Source: Pseudomonas profundi
GTDB lineage: Bacteria > Pseudomonadota > Gammaproteobacteria > Pseudomonadales > Pseudomonadaceae
Assembly: GCF_008638305.1 (NCBI RefSeq)
Contig: NZ_VTPZ01000014.1
Coordinates: 1-64,000 of the forward strand
Reading direction: 5' to 3'
DNA length: 64,000 nucleotides
Below, in pieces: positions 52,240-61,384 of this stretch. The notes beneath the pieces were generated by a model. That model made no database searches. It was not told the DNA's origin and saw only the letters and a list, made by a program, of their open reading frames with translations. How positions within the stretch are numbered: the stretch's first letter is position 1; the number at the start of each line of letters is the position of its first letter. A program made the translations under genes and the position numbers.

Positions 52240-53689
52240 GATGGGTCACCGAAAGCAGAGGTTTGGCGTTGACGCCGGCGCGGTGTTCCAGCAGCGCGCG
52301 GCGCAGCAGATTGCCGGCAATCTGGCTCCGATAGTCGGCCGAAGCACGCGCATCGGATAGCGGCATGAAGTCCTGCGCCAGCGCGTTGATTGCAGCGCTG
52401 ACGGCAGCCTCATCAAAAGCCTGACCGCGCAGCGCGGCTTCGGCGGACTGCGCACGCTTGGGCGTCGCAGCCATGCCGCCATAGGCCAGCCGGCAATCGA
52501 CAATCTGATTGCCCGCAAAGCGGAACCAGAAGGCACCAAGCACGGCGGAGATATCGTCATCGAGCCGTTTGGATACCTTGTAGATGAACAGTCGATCGTC
52601 CTGCGCCGGCGTCGGGATCTGCACACTGCGGATGAATTCCTGCGGGCGCAGGGCGGTTTTGCGATAGCCAAGGAAAAACTCATCCAGCGCCACCCGGCGT
52701 TCACCCTCGGCGCTGTCCAGCACCAGTTCGGCGCCCAGCGCCAGCAACGGCGGCGGCATATCGCCGATCGGCGAAGCATTGGCAATATTGCCGCCCAATG
52801 TGCCGCGGTTACGTATCTGCAAGGAGGCCAGGCGGTCCAGCAGCGGGCCGAATGCCGGCCAATCGCCTACCAGCAAATCAGCCATACCGGTGAAGGTCAC
52901 CGCCGCGCCAATCTCAAGCACGGATTCGGTTCTGCTCAGACGCTGCAGCTCCGGCACCCGCTCCACCGCCACCAGATGCGGCACATCGAGAAGCTGCTGG
53001 GTGATTTCCAGCGCCAGATCGGTGGTGCCGGCCATCAGGCGCGCCGCGGGATTTTCCGCCAGCAGCTCACGCAGTTCAGCCAGCGATACCGGTGCATGAA
53101 AGGTGCGGCCCGATGCATCGTTCAGAGACACCGACTGCGCGCCGGCAGGCTCCTGCGCAGCGTTCACAAACAGGGCATCGCCGTTCCAGGCTGCCGAGTT
53201 GTCGATGATCGACTGGCGTCCGGCTTCGATGATGGGCCGGTATCCGGTACAGCGGCAGAGGTTACCGGCCAGCGCTTCGATCAGACGCTCCTGATCACAA
53301 TCGCGCCCTTCCACTGTCACCTCGCGGTGCAGCCCGACCATCGACATGATGAAGCCCGGCGTACAAAAGCCACATTGCGAGCCGTGACATTCGACCATGG
53401 CCGTTTGCACCGGGTGCGCCGGTTCATCGCGCAGAGCATCCACCGTGACCAGATGGCGTCCGTGCAGGCTGCCAATCAGAGCAATACAGCTATTAATGCT
53501 CTGATAGTGCGTTTCGCCATCTTCGCTCGGCGTACCGAGCAGCACGGTGCAGGCTCCACAATCACCCGAGGCGCAGCCCTCTTTGGTGCCTGTGAGCCGC
53601 TTTCTGGTGCGAAGCCATTCCAGAATGCTCAAATTTGGGTCAACTCCTTCAAGGAGTTCTGGTTGCCCGTTCAGATAAAATTCGATCAC
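52232..53689 (-). CDS. xdhA: Xanthine dehydrogenase FeS/FAD subunit XdhA
   Basis: This 485-aa small subunit has two [2Fe-2S] clusters: plant-type ligands in GCASGDCGACTVLLG and the second cluster in QCGFCTPGFIMSM and GNLCRCTGYRPI. An FAD-binding domain follows (about 190-370) with GGNIANASPIGDMPP. It passes electrons from the Mo site of XdhB to NAD+. It is the first gene of a seven-gene overlapping operon and divergent from the ABC transporter genes, sharing a 208-bp promoter region. Confidence 0.94.
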   Translation of the reverse strand: MIEFYLNGQPELLEGVDPNLSILEWLRTRKRLTGTKEGCASGDCGACTVLLGTPSEDGETHYQSINSCIALIGSLHGRHLVTVDALRDEPAHPVQTAMVECHGSQCGFCTPGFIMSMVGLHREVTVEGRDCDQERLIEALAGNLCRCTGYRPIIEAGRQSIIDNSAAWNGDALFVNAAQEPAGAQSVSLNDASGRTFHAPVSLAELRELLAENPAARLMAGTTDLALEITQQLLDVPHLVAVERVPELQRLSRTESVLEIGAAVTFTGMADLLVGDWPAFGPLLDRLASLQIRNRGTLGGNIANASPIGDMPPPLLALGAELVLDSAEGERRVALDEFFLGYRKTALRPQEFIRSVQIPTPAQDDRLFIYKVSKRLDDDISAVLGAFWFRFAGNQIVDCRLAYGGMAATPKRAQSAEAALRGQAFDEAAVSAAINALAQDFMPLSDARASADYRSQIAGNLLRRALLEHRAGVNAKPLLSVTHHA

Positions 53690-53788
53690 TGTTGTCTCCG
53701 GATCCCGAGATCGTGAAGTGTTACGCCGCTTGGCGCCCCTAGGTTCCGCAAGGGTGGCGGGAGAATCACCCTAACCTCTGCAAAAAGC

Positions 53789-53877
53789 TGACCACTTAGT
53801 CTGAAAACAGATTCTTTGGACGATATAACGCTGTTGGCAAGCAAATTGCTTTTAGCCAAATGTTGATTATCTGGTCA
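53789..53877. promoter_or_regulatory. Two RutR-like palindromes in the xdhA/ABC divergent promoter
   Basis: Site 1 (53789-53802, TGACCACTTAGTCT) and site 2 (53864-53877, TGATTATCTGGTCA) each keep one perfect half of TGACCA-N2-TGGTCA and a degenerate other half. They are spaced 75 bp between the two starts, fitting control of both divergent operons. The TetR at 58329 is the likely binder. Confidence 0.5.
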
Positions 53878-53897
53878 GTTAATTTGAGGCTAAGGGT

Positions 53898-55460
53898 GTG
53901 AAGATGGCGAGTACCGCGCGTCTGGAATTAGTGAACATCGTCAAGCAGTATCCCGGATGCCGGGCGAACGACGGTGTTCATCTCACCGTCGCGGCCGGCG
54001 AGATACATGCGCTGCTAGGGGAAAACGGCGCAGGCAAAAGCACCTTGATGAAGGTTATCTACGGCGTCGTTCAGCCAGATGAAGGGACAGTCATCTGGAA
54101 CGGCAAGCCCACCCAGGTTCAGGGGCCGCGGCACGCACGTGACATCGGCGTGGGGATGGTCTTTCAGCACTTCTCCCTGTTTGAAACCCTGACCGTCGCG
54201 GAAAATATCGCATTAAGTCTGCCAGCAAGCGAAGCGAGGAACACCCGCAAGCTGGAGGCGCGGATTCGAGAGGTGTCCACCCGCTATGGAATGGCGCTGG
54301 ATCCGCGGCGGCATGTTTCCAATCTGTCGATCGGCGAGCGCCAGCGCGTCGAAATCGTGCGCTGTCTGATTCAGCAGAGCGCCCTGCTCATCCTGGATGA
54401 ACCCACTTCAGTACTGACGCCGCAGGAAGTCCAGGTACTGTTCCGCACCCTGCGCCAGCTGTCAGCGGAGGGTTGCAGCATTCTGTTTATCAGCCACAAA
54501 TTGCAGGAAATCCGCGATCTGTGCCACAAGGCCACCGTCATGCGCGGCGGCAAGGTAACCGGGTCCTGCGTGCCCTCCGAGGTATCGGTAGATGACATCG
54601 CGCGGATGATGGTCGGCAGCGACACCCCACTCTCCACGCAGGCTACGCCATCCCAACCAGGGGACGTGCTGCTCAGTGTGCGCAAGCTTAGCCATCCCAC
54701 CAGGGACCCCTTCGGCACCAGTCTCGATGCTATCGATATGGAGCTGCGCGCCGGCGAAATTGTCGGCATCGCCGGGGTTGCGGGCAACGGTCAGGATGAG
54801 CTGCTCCGTGCATTGTCCGGAGAGCGCCGCAGCGAAGCGGGCTGTTTATCCATTGGCGGCAAAGATATAGGTCAGGCCGGCCCCGCCCAGCGCCGCCAGG
54901 CCGGTGTGGCCGTCGTACCGGAAGAGCGCCTCGGACGCGGCGCCGTTCCGGGCATGTCACTGGTATCCAACACACTGCTGACAGCCTATGGCCGCGGACT
55001 GGTCAAGCGCGGCTGGGTGCGCAGTGCCAAGGTCCGCGAATACGCCGCGCATATCCGTGAGCGCTTCGATGTACGCAGCGCGAGCATCGATAGCACGGCG
55101 GCCAGCCTGTCCGGTGGCAACCTGCAAAAATTCATCATCGGCCGGGAAGCGCTGCAACAGCCGCGCCTGATGGTCGCGTCGCATCCGACCTGGGGCGTGG
55201 ACGTCGGCTCCGCAGTAGCCATCCACGAAGCACTCATACGTTTGCGCGACCAGGGCGCAGCTGTGCTGCTGATCTCCGAAGATCTGGACGAGCTATATCA
55301 GCTATGTGACCGCATGGGCGCGCTGTGCAGCGGTCGCCTGTCTCCGCTGGTGCCCACCAGCGAGTTGGGTATCGAGCAGCTCGGGCAATGGATGGCCGGG
55401 GAATTCCCGCAGCCAGGTACCGCTCCGTCGGCCACGGAGGTGACACATGCTGTCGCTTGA
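53898..55460 (+). CDS. Sugar/nucleoside-type ABC transporter ATPase (two NBDs)
   Basis: This 520-aa cytosolic protein has two nucleotide-binding domains, as in ribose/nucleoside importers. NBD1 has Walker A GENGAGKS, signature LSIGERQRVEI and Walker B LLILDEPTSVLTP. NBD2 has GVAGNGQDELL and LSGGNLQKFI, with a degenerate Walker A and MVASHPTWGVDVGS in the Walker B position. Start is GTG at 53898 or ATG at 53904. It overlaps the first permease gene by 14 bp. It should pair with the BMP receptor at 41605. Confidence 0.9.
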   Translation: MKMASTARLELVNIVKQYPGCRANDGVHLTVAAGEIHALLGENGAGKSTLMKVIYGVVQPDEGTVIWNGKPTQVQGPRHARDIGVGMVFQHFSLFETLTVAENIALSLPASEARNTRKLEARIREVSTRYGMALDPRRHVSNLSIGERQRVEIVRCLIQQSALLILDEPTSVLTPQEVQVLFRTLRQLSAEGCSILFISHKLQEIRDLCHKATVMRGGKVTGSCVPSEVSVDDIARMMVGSDTPLSTQATPSQPGDVLLSVRKLSHPTRDPFGTSLDAIDMELRAGEIVGIAGVAGNGQDELLRALSGERRSEAGCLSIGGKDIGQAGPAQRRQAGVAVVPEERLGRGAVPGMSLVSNTLLTAYGRGLVKRGWVRSAKVREYAAHIRERFDVRSASIDSTAASLSGGNLQKFIIGREALQQPRLMVASHPTWGVDVGSAVAIHEALIRLRDQGAAVLLISEDLDELYQLCDRMGALCSGRLSPLVPTSELGIEQLGQWMAGEFPQPGTAPSATEVTHAVA

Positions 55461-56535
55461 ACGGCGCGCGGTCGATTCGCGCTTGATGCAGTGGGGCTCG
55501 CCGGTACTGGCGTTGCTGCTCACTATCCTTACCGGTCTGGTGCTGTTCTGGGCCCTGGGTAAGGACCCGCTGGCCGCCCTCGGCTTCTTCTTTCTGGTCC
55601 CTCTGAGCGATACACACGGCTGGGCCGAACTCGGTCTGAAAATGGCACCGCTGTTGCTCTGCGCGGCGGGGCTGACGGTCTGCTACCGCACGCGCATCTG
55701 GAACATCGGCGCTGAAGGCCAGTTTGTGATGGGTGCGCTCTGGGCTTCGGTGGCAGCGCTCAAACTGAGCGACGCCACCGGTTTCTGGGTACTGCCGGTG
55801 GTGCTGGGTGCCGGCATTATCGCGGGCGCGCTGTGGGCCTGGCTGGCAGCTGTATTGAAGACGCGGTTTCACTGCAACGAAATCCTGACCACCATCATGC
55901 TCAACTACATCGCGTTGAACCTGCTGCTCTATGCAGTGCACGGTCCGCTACGCGATCCGATGGGCTTCGGCTTTCCTCAATCCGAGATGTTTACAGCCTC
56001 GGCACTGTTGCCGCAACTGATCGACGGGACCCGCCTGCATATCGGGTTGTTGTTCGCGCTGTTCGCCGCCGTGGCAGTCGGTGTGCTCTTCACGCGGACC
56101 TTTATCGGTTTCCAGCTCAACGTGCTGGGCCAGGATGGCCGCGCCGCTGCCTTCGCCGGCTTCGGTGAGCGCCGGTTGATCTGGCTGGCCTTCCTCATCG
56201 CTGGCGGTCTTGCCGGCCTGGCCGGGGCCTCGGAAGTATCCGGCCCCATTCGCCAGCTGATCCCGCAGGTGTCCCCGGGTTACGGCTACACGGCGATCAT
56301 CGTGGTGTTCCTGGGCCGCATGCAAGCGGTGGGCATCATCCTCGCCAGCGCCCTGCTTGCCCTCACCTTCATGGGCGGCGAAATGCTGCAGATCGCCATG
56401 AACATGCCCAAGGCCATTACCGGTCTGTTCCAGGGGCTGTTGCTGTTCTATCTGCTGACCTGCGATGCCTTCATCCACTACCGCCTGCGCCTGCGTCGTC
56501 CGCTGCCGAGCGCGGCAATCGGGCAGGAGGCCTGA
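55447..56535 (+). CDS. ABC transporter permease (BMP/nucleoside type, first subunit)
   Basis: This 362-aa inner-membrane protein has about ten hydrophobic segments. YRTRIWNIGAEGQFVMGALWAS is the coupling-like motif of this permease family (RbsC/YufP-like), and IIVVFLGRMQAVGIILASALLALTFMGGEMLQ follows late. It overlaps the ATPase gene by 14 bp and abuts the second permease. Forms the channel for purine or nucleoside import. Confidence 0.9.
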   Translation: MLSLERRAVDSRLMQWGSPVLALLLTILTGLVLFWALGKDPLAALGFFFLVPLSDTHGWAELGLKMAPLLLCAAGLTVCYRTRIWNIGAEGQFVMGALWASVAALKLSDATGFWVLPVVLGAGIIAGALWAWLAAVLKTRFHCNEILTTIMLNYIALNLLLYAVHGPLRDPMGFGFPQSEMFTASALLPQLIDGTRLHIGLLFALFAAVAVGVLFTRTFIGFQLNVLGQDGRAAAFAGFGERRLIWLAFLIAGGLAGLAGASEVSGPIRQLIPQVSPGYGYTAIIVVFLGRMQAVGIILASALLALTFMGGEMLQIAMNMPKAITGLFQGLLLFYLLTCDAFIHYRLRLRRPLPSAAIGQEA

Positions 56536-56536
56536 C

Positions 56537-57463
56537 ATGGATACGCTACTGATCACCAACATTCTGGCCGCGACTATCATTGCCGGCACGCCCCTCTTGC
56601 TGGTGGCCCTCGGCGAACTGGTGTGCGAACGCTCCGGCGTACTTAATCTCGGCCAGGAAGGCATGATGCTGATGGGCGCGGTGATGGGCTTTATCGCCGC
56701 TGTCACCAGCGGCAGCCTGGCCGTCGGCGTGCTGGTGGCCATCCTTGCCGGGATTGCCATGTCGATGCTCTTCGCGCTGATGGCCGTTACCCTGGCAGCC
56801 AATCAGTACGCCGCCGGTCTGGCGCTGACCATCTTCGGCACCGGCCTGAGCGCCTTCATCGGCAGCAGCTATGTCGGCCAATCCATCTCCGGCTTCCCGA
56901 AGATTGCCATTCCCTATCTGTCCGACATCCCGGTGCTGGGGCCGGTGCTGTTTCGCCAGGACCTGCTGGTGTACCTCTCGCTGGTCCTGTTCGTGCTGGT
57001 ATTCGTGTTCCTGCGCTACACCCGCGGCGGCCTGATTGTGCGGGCCGTGGGTGAATCACCCGAAGCGGCCAACGCCAATGGCATGCGCGTGCTCGCGGTG
57101 CGTTACCTGGCGGTGGCCTTCGGCGGCGGCATGGCCGGCCTGGCAGGTGCTTATCTATCGCTGGCCTACACCCCGATGTGGACCGAGAACATGACCTCAG
57201 GGCGCGGCTGGATTGCCCTGGCACTGGTGGTGTTCGCCACCTGGAAACCCGAGCGCGTGTTGCTCGGAGCCTACCTGTTCGGCGCCGCGAGCATTCTGCA
57301 TCTGGTGCTGCAGGGTCTCGGCTGGCGCAGTTCCACCGAGCTACTGGCGATGCTGCCCTACGTCGTGACGATCGCCGTGCTGGTGCTGCTGTCATGCAAT
57401 CCGGCGCGCACGCGACTGAACACCCCTTTATCCATCGGCCAGCCCTATCGGCCAAGCAAGTGA
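56537..57463 (+). CDS. ABC transporter permease (BMP/nucleoside type, second subunit)
   Basis: This 308-aa inner-membrane protein has about nine hydrophobic segments, including CERSGVLNLGQEGMMLMGAVMGF, the permease signature, and YTRGGLIVRAVGESPEAANANGM. The ATG at 56537 is 2 bp after the previous stop, with AGGAGG upstream; the open frame begins at 56465. It forms a heterodimer with the preceding permease. Confidence 0.9.
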   Translation: MDTLLITNILAATIIAGTPLLLVALGELVCERSGVLNLGQEGMMLMGAVMGFIAAVTSGSLAVGVLVAILAGIAMSMLFALMAVTLAANQYAAGLALTIFGTGLSAFIGSSYVGQSISGFPKIAIPYLSDIPVLGPVLFRQDLLVYLSLVLFVLVFVFLRYTRGGLIVRAVGESPEAANANGMRVLAVRYLAVAFGGGMAGLAGAYLSLAYTPMWTENMTSGRGWIALALVVFATWKPERVLLGAYLFGAASILHLVLQGLGWRSSTELLAMLPYVVTIAVLVLLSCNPARTRLNTPLSIGQPYRPSK

Positions 57464-57516
57464 GCTGTAGTACCCCTGTGCCAACCAGAAGAAACAACCA
57501 CATCAAGGATATGACC

Positions 57517-58269
57517 ATGAAAGTACTGAAGAAAACGTTGCTGGCAGTCTGCGTCGCAGCCTCCTTCATCCCTGCTGCTCAAGCCGAGAAGTTCTTCTCC
57601 GACTCGAGCATATCCGTGCTTTACAGTGATGATTACGAGGCCTTCGGCCGGCAGCAACGCACCGACACCTACTTCACTTTTGAGAACGCCACTGGCCACA
57701 ACTGGGGCAGCACCTTCTTTTTCTTCGATCGCAACCAAGGCCACGGCAGCAGCCAGGATAACGATGACTTGTATGGCGAATTCGCGCCAAATATCAGCCT
57801 CGGCTGGCTGACCGGCAATGACCTGAGCTACGGCTTGATCAAGGACGTGACCCTGTCCGGTCAATACGAACTGGGCGGCGGAGCCGACGTCAATAACTAC
57901 TTGTTGGGTCTCGGTCTGGACTGGAATATTCCCGGCTTGCAGTACTTCGGCACCCGGGCCTATCACGTCAACAATAGCGAAACGGACAATGACTATCAGC
58001 TGACCGTCGTCTGGGGCGCGCCTATGGAGTTCGGTCCTCACCGCGTGCTGCTTGACGGTTACATGGACTGGTCAACCTCAGCAGACGACCACGAGTCCGA
58101 GCTTCACTTCAACCCGCAGCTGAAACTGGATATTGGCAACTACTTCAATAATCCGCGTGTTCTCTATGCCGGCATCGAGTACTCCTACTGGAACAACAAG
58201 TACGGTCTTGACGATGCGGTGATGGATACCGAAAGCGCTGTCAGCGCACTGGTCAAGCTGCACTTTTGA
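57517..58269 (+). CDS. Tsx-like outer-membrane nucleoside channel
   Basis: This 250-aa predicted outer-membrane beta-barrel has a signal peptide MKVLKKTLLAVCVAASFIPA then AQAEKFFSDSSISVLYSDDYEAF. Alternating Tyr/Trp/Phe strands and a C-terminal Phe (VSALVKLHF) fit the Tsx/OmpK nucleoside channel family. AAGGA lies 7 bp before the ATG at 57517, which is preferred over an ATG at 57511. Located right after the ABC permeases, it would let nucleosides or bases cross the outer membrane. Confidence 0.85.
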   Translation: MKVLKKTLLAVCVAASFIPAAQAEKFFSDSSISVLYSDDYEAFGRQQRTDTYFTFENATGHNWGSTFFFFDRNQGHGSSQDNDDLYGEFAPNISLGWLTGNDLSYGLIKDVTLSGQYELGGGADVNNYLLGLGLDWNIPGLQYFGTRAYHVNNSETDNDYQLTVVWGAPMEFGPHRVLLDGYMDWSTSADDHESELHFNPQLKLDIGNYFNNPRVLYAGIEYSYWNNKYGLDDAVMDTESAVSALVKLHF

Positions 58270-58276
58270 TCAAGTC

Positions 58277-58304
58277 AGGGAGTTCGGCTACCGTCGAACT
58301 CCCT
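58277..58304 (+). terminator. Hairpin after the Tsx-like gene
   Basis: A 10-bp stem (AGGGAGTTCG/CGAACTCCCT) with an 8-nt loop, 7 bp after the stop. No U-tract follows, so read-through to the TetR gene is possible. Confidence 0.55.
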
Positions 58305-58328
58305 ACCGCATAAAAAGTGACGACAGGT

Positions 58329-58991
58329 ATGAGCACCCAGAGCCGAACCCGAACTCGAACAAAAACCTATCGCCCCGGGCGCATTCGCGAACGCAACCGC
58401 GAAATCATCCTGGCTGCCGCGGAGAAAGAATTTGCCCAGCACGGTTTTCGCGGTGCGACTATCCAGAACATAGCCGAACGGGCAGAGCTGCCGAAATCCA
58501 ACGTTTTGTATTACTTCAGCAACAAGAACGAAATCTACAGCGCCATGTTCGACGACATCATGACGCGCTGGAATGCAGTATTCAGCTCGGTGTCGCCGGA
58601 AGACGACCCCGCCACAGCACTGGCTACCTTCATTCGTACCAAGGTCGAACTGTCACGTACACACCCTCTGGCTTCCCGTCTATTCGCACTGGAGATCATC
58701 CAGGGCGCGCCGTTTCTGATGGACCATTTGCGCGGCACCATGCGCGACTGGGTCCGCGGGCGAGCCACTGTTATCCAGCAATGGGTAGATGAAGGCCGCA
58801 TGGCCAAGGTCGACCCGGTGCAGCTGATCTTCCTGATCTGGTCATCCACCCAACACTACGCCGACTTCCAGATACAGATACTGATGGTGGAAAACAAAGC
58901 CGAATACGAGAAACTCGATTTCGATCATGCGGCCGACTTTTTAACCAAGGTGATCCTGCGCGGCTGCGGCCTGGAACCACCCCAGACTTAA
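58329..58991 (+). CDS. TetR-family regulator, RutR-like
   Basis: This 220-aa repressor has an N-terminal helix-turn-helix (REIILAAAEKEFAQHGFRGATIQNIAERAELPKSNVLYYFSNKNEIY) and a C-terminal domain (MDHLRGTMRDWVRGRATVIQQW and IWSSTQHYADFQIQI) like RutR, which senses uracil/pyrimidine in E. coli. Here the ligand is probably a purine or pathway intermediate. AGG precedes the ATG at 58329; a GTG at 58317 is an alternative. It lies between transport genes and an amidohydrolase, central to the putative regulon. Confidence 0.87.
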   Translation: MSTQSRTRTRTKTYRPGRIRERNREIILAAAEKEFAQHGFRGATIQNIAERAELPKSNVLYYFSNKNEIYSAMFDDIMTRWNAVFSSVSPEDDPATALATFIRTKVELSRTHPLASRLFALEIIQGAPFLMDHLRGTMRDWVRGRATVIQQWVDEGRMAKVDPVQLIFLIWSSTQHYADFQIQILMVENKAEYEKLDFDHAADFLTKVILRGCGLEPPQT

Positions 58992-59021
58992 CCCCATGAA
59001 CGTGCATGGAAGCGAGCAACG

Positions 59022-60374
59022 ATGAACAGTTTTGCGATCACCAATGCAGCCATCTTTACCGTCGACCCGGCCGACAGGGTCATCCCATGCGGCACGCTGA
59101 CTGTGCAGCAAGGCCGGATCGTCTCACTAGGAACCACCGAAGCGATACAGGTGCCGCCCGACATACCGGTGATCGACGCCAGCGGGCACGCGTTGCTGCC
59201 CGGGCTGATTGACTGCCACTCGCATTCGAGCCTGATGCGTGGCGTCACGGAAAACATGCAGCTGATGGAATGGCTGCCCTACTACCAGCTTGAGCATCGC
59301 GCCCTGACCGAAGAGTACGCGTTCCATTCCGCGCGGCTGTGTTATCTGGAAGCCCTGAAAAGCGGCACCACCTGCGTGATGGACATGTACCGTTTCATGC
59401 ACCGCTGCGCCGAGGCCGCTGATGAAGTGGGGCTGCGGGTGAACCTCGCTCCCTATGTGGCCGATGCGCCAGGCAAGGACTTCTTCGCTAGCCTGGCCGA
59501 AAATCACGCCCTGATCCACAGCCACCACGGCAGCCAGAACGGCCGCATTCAGGTATGGATGGGGCTCGAGCACCTGTTCTACTGCACCGCCGATGCCTAC
59601 GCCCAGGCCTTACAAGCACAGCGCGATTATGGCGTCGGCATCCACACCCATGCCTGCGAGCAACGCGAGGAAGATCAGGCCGTCGAGCAGCACTTCGGCC
59701 GCCGCTCGATCGCGCAGCTGGATCACTACGGCATTCTGGGCGAGCGCACCCTGCTGGCCCATTGTGTGTGGCTGAATGACGCTGAAATCAGACGTCTTGC
59801 CGATACCGGCACCGCCATCGCCCACTGCCCTGTCAGCAACGCCAAGTTGGCCAGCGGCGTTGCCCGCGTGCCCGATATGCTGGCCGCCGGTATCACGGTC
59901 GGGCTCGGGACCGACGGCCCGGTATGCAACAACAGCCTGAGCCTGTTCGAGGAAATGAAGTTCGCCTCGCTGATCCAGAAAGCCACGCGACTGGACGCTA
60001 CGGTGCTGCCCGCCGATCAAATGCTGCGCATGGCCACCATCAACGGTGCCCGCGCGCTGGGCCTGGACAGCGACATCGGCTCGCTGGAAGTTGGCAAGTG
60101 TGCCGATCTGCTGTTGCTTGACCTGGGCATGCCGAACATGACGCCGGCGCAGGTCGATGCCCAGGGCGGCAATGTGCTGTGGAATCTTGTGTTCGCCGCC
60201 GGCACCCAGAACGTCGCCAGTGTCTGGGTCGATGGCCGCCAACTGATCGCCAATGGGCAGACGACGCGCCTGAATGAACGCGAAGTCATCTTTGATGCGC
60301 AGGCGCACGGCCTGGCGCTATTTGAGCGTTGCCGCGACATATCACATCTCAAATCAACCATGCTCGGGGACTAA
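59022..60374 (+). CDS. Amidohydrolase of the deaminase family (COG0402)
   Basis: This 450-aa Zn amidohydrolase has IDCHSHSSLMRGVTENM, where the HxH Zn ligands are, then GIHTHACEQ, LLAHCVWL and LGTDGPVCNN for the remaining metal ligands and catalytic Asp. It resembles MtaD/SAH deaminase and TrzN-like proteins more than guanine deaminase. It lies 4 bp before the oxygenase gene at 60378, so the two are probably cotranscribed. The deamination substrate (adenosine derivative, methylated purine or other) is not resolved. Confidence 0.8.
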   Translation: MNSFAITNAAIFTVDPADRVIPCGTLTVQQGRIVSLGTTEAIQVPPDIPVIDASGHALLPGLIDCHSHSSLMRGVTENMQLMEWLPYYQLEHRALTEEYAFHSARLCYLEALKSGTTCVMDMYRFMHRCAEAADEVGLRVNLAPYVADAPGKDFFASLAENHALIHSHHGSQNGRIQVWMGLEHLFYCTADAYAQALQAQRDYGVGIHTHACEQREEDQAVEQHFGRRSIAQLDHYGILGERTLLAHCVWLNDAEIRRLADTGTAIAHCPVSNAKLASGVARVPDMLAAGITVGLGTDGPVCNNSLSLFEEMKFASLIQKATRLDATVLPADQMLRMATINGARALGLDSDIGSLEVGKCADLLLLDLGMPNMTPAQVDAQGGNVLWNLVFAAGTQNVASVWVDGRQLIANGQTTRLNEREVIFDAQAHGLALFERCRDISHLKSTMLGD

Positions 60375-60377
60375 TCG

Positions 60378-61328
60378 ATGCAATCGCTACCCATCATTTC
60401 TGTCGCAGGCCTGAATAGCCCTGATCCCGCCGACCGTGCCAGGGTTGCCGCTGAACTGGGCCGCGCCTGCCGTGAAGTCGGTTTCTTTTATGTTGTGGAT
60501 CATGGGATACCTGCAGAGCGCATCCAGCGTGCGTTCGGCGATGCCCGACAGCTGTTCGAACTCCCGCTTCGAGACAAGCAAGCCATGTCCATCAAGCTGT
60601 CCCCGCACAACCGTGGTTACGTCGCGATGGCCGATGAGCGGCTGAATCCGCGGGCCGGGGCAGACATGAAAGAGGCCTTCAATATCGGCACAGAGTTCGC
60701 TGCCGATCATCCAGACGTGGTGGCCGGCAAACCCTTTCGCGGCGTCAACTTCTGGCCGGAGCTTGCGCAGTGGCGGGACCGGATGCTGACGTATTTCAAT
60801 GATTGCCTCGAACTGGGCCGGCTGCTACATAAAGGTTTCAGTATCGACCTGGGGCTGGCTGAAACGCACTTCGAAGAACATCTGGCCGAGCCCGTTGCCA
60901 CGCTGCGCCTGCTACGTTACCCGGCCAGTGCCCACAAGGAGGCGCGGGAAGATGCCGGAGCCGGTGCACACACGGACTATGGCAACATCACCCTGTTAGC
61001 CACCGACGAGGTCGCCGGTTTGCAGGTACTGACCCGTCAGAACGAGTGGATCGAAGCGCCCTATGTCCCCGGCGCCTATGTTTGCAATATCGGCGACTGC
61101 CTGATGCGCTGGAGCAACGACATCTATGTGTCCACTCCGCATCGGGTGCGTCCGCCGAAGCGTGAACGCTACTCCATCGCTTTCTTCCTGGAAGTGGACC
61201 CCGACGCGATCGTTGATCCCCGCGATGTTGTGCCCAATGCAGAGCCGAAGTACCCGCCGGTCACCTGCGGTGACTATCTCGCCGCCAGACTCAACGCCAC
61301 CTACGCCCACCGCCAGCCCGGCGCATAG
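60378..61328 (+). CDS. Isopenicillin-N-synthase-like 2-oxoglutarate/Fe(II) oxygenase
   Basis: This 316-aa dioxygenase has the N-terminal GFFYVVDHGIP, the Fe site GAHTDYGNITLL plus distal His in STPHRVRPP, and the cosubstrate Arg in RYSIAFFLEVDP. SPHNRGYVAMADERLN is typical of the flavonol/gibberellin-oxidase-like group. It is 4 bp after the amidohydrolase gene and convergent with the 8-oxoguanine deaminase. It is one of three such oxygenases in this purine region. Confidence 0.86.
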   Translation: MQSLPIISVAGLNSPDPADRARVAAELGRACREVGFFYVVDHGIPAERIQRAFGDARQLFELPLRDKQAMSIKLSPHNRGYVAMADERLNPRAGADMKEAFNIGTEFAADHPDVVAGKPFRGVNFWPELAQWRDRMLTYFNDCLELGRLLHKGFSIDLGLAETHFEEHLAEPVATLRLLRYPASAHKEAREDAGAGAHTDYGNITLLATDEVAGLQVLTRQNEWIEAPYVPGAYVCNIGDCLMRWSNDIYVSTPHRVRPPKRERYSIAFFLEVDPDAIVDPRDVVPNAEPKYPPVTCGDYLAARLNATYAHRQPGA

Positions 61329-61384
61329 CCTGCGAGCCCTTGTCGCGCCTTTGTCACACTCTGCCGCAACAAGGGCCAGCCCGC

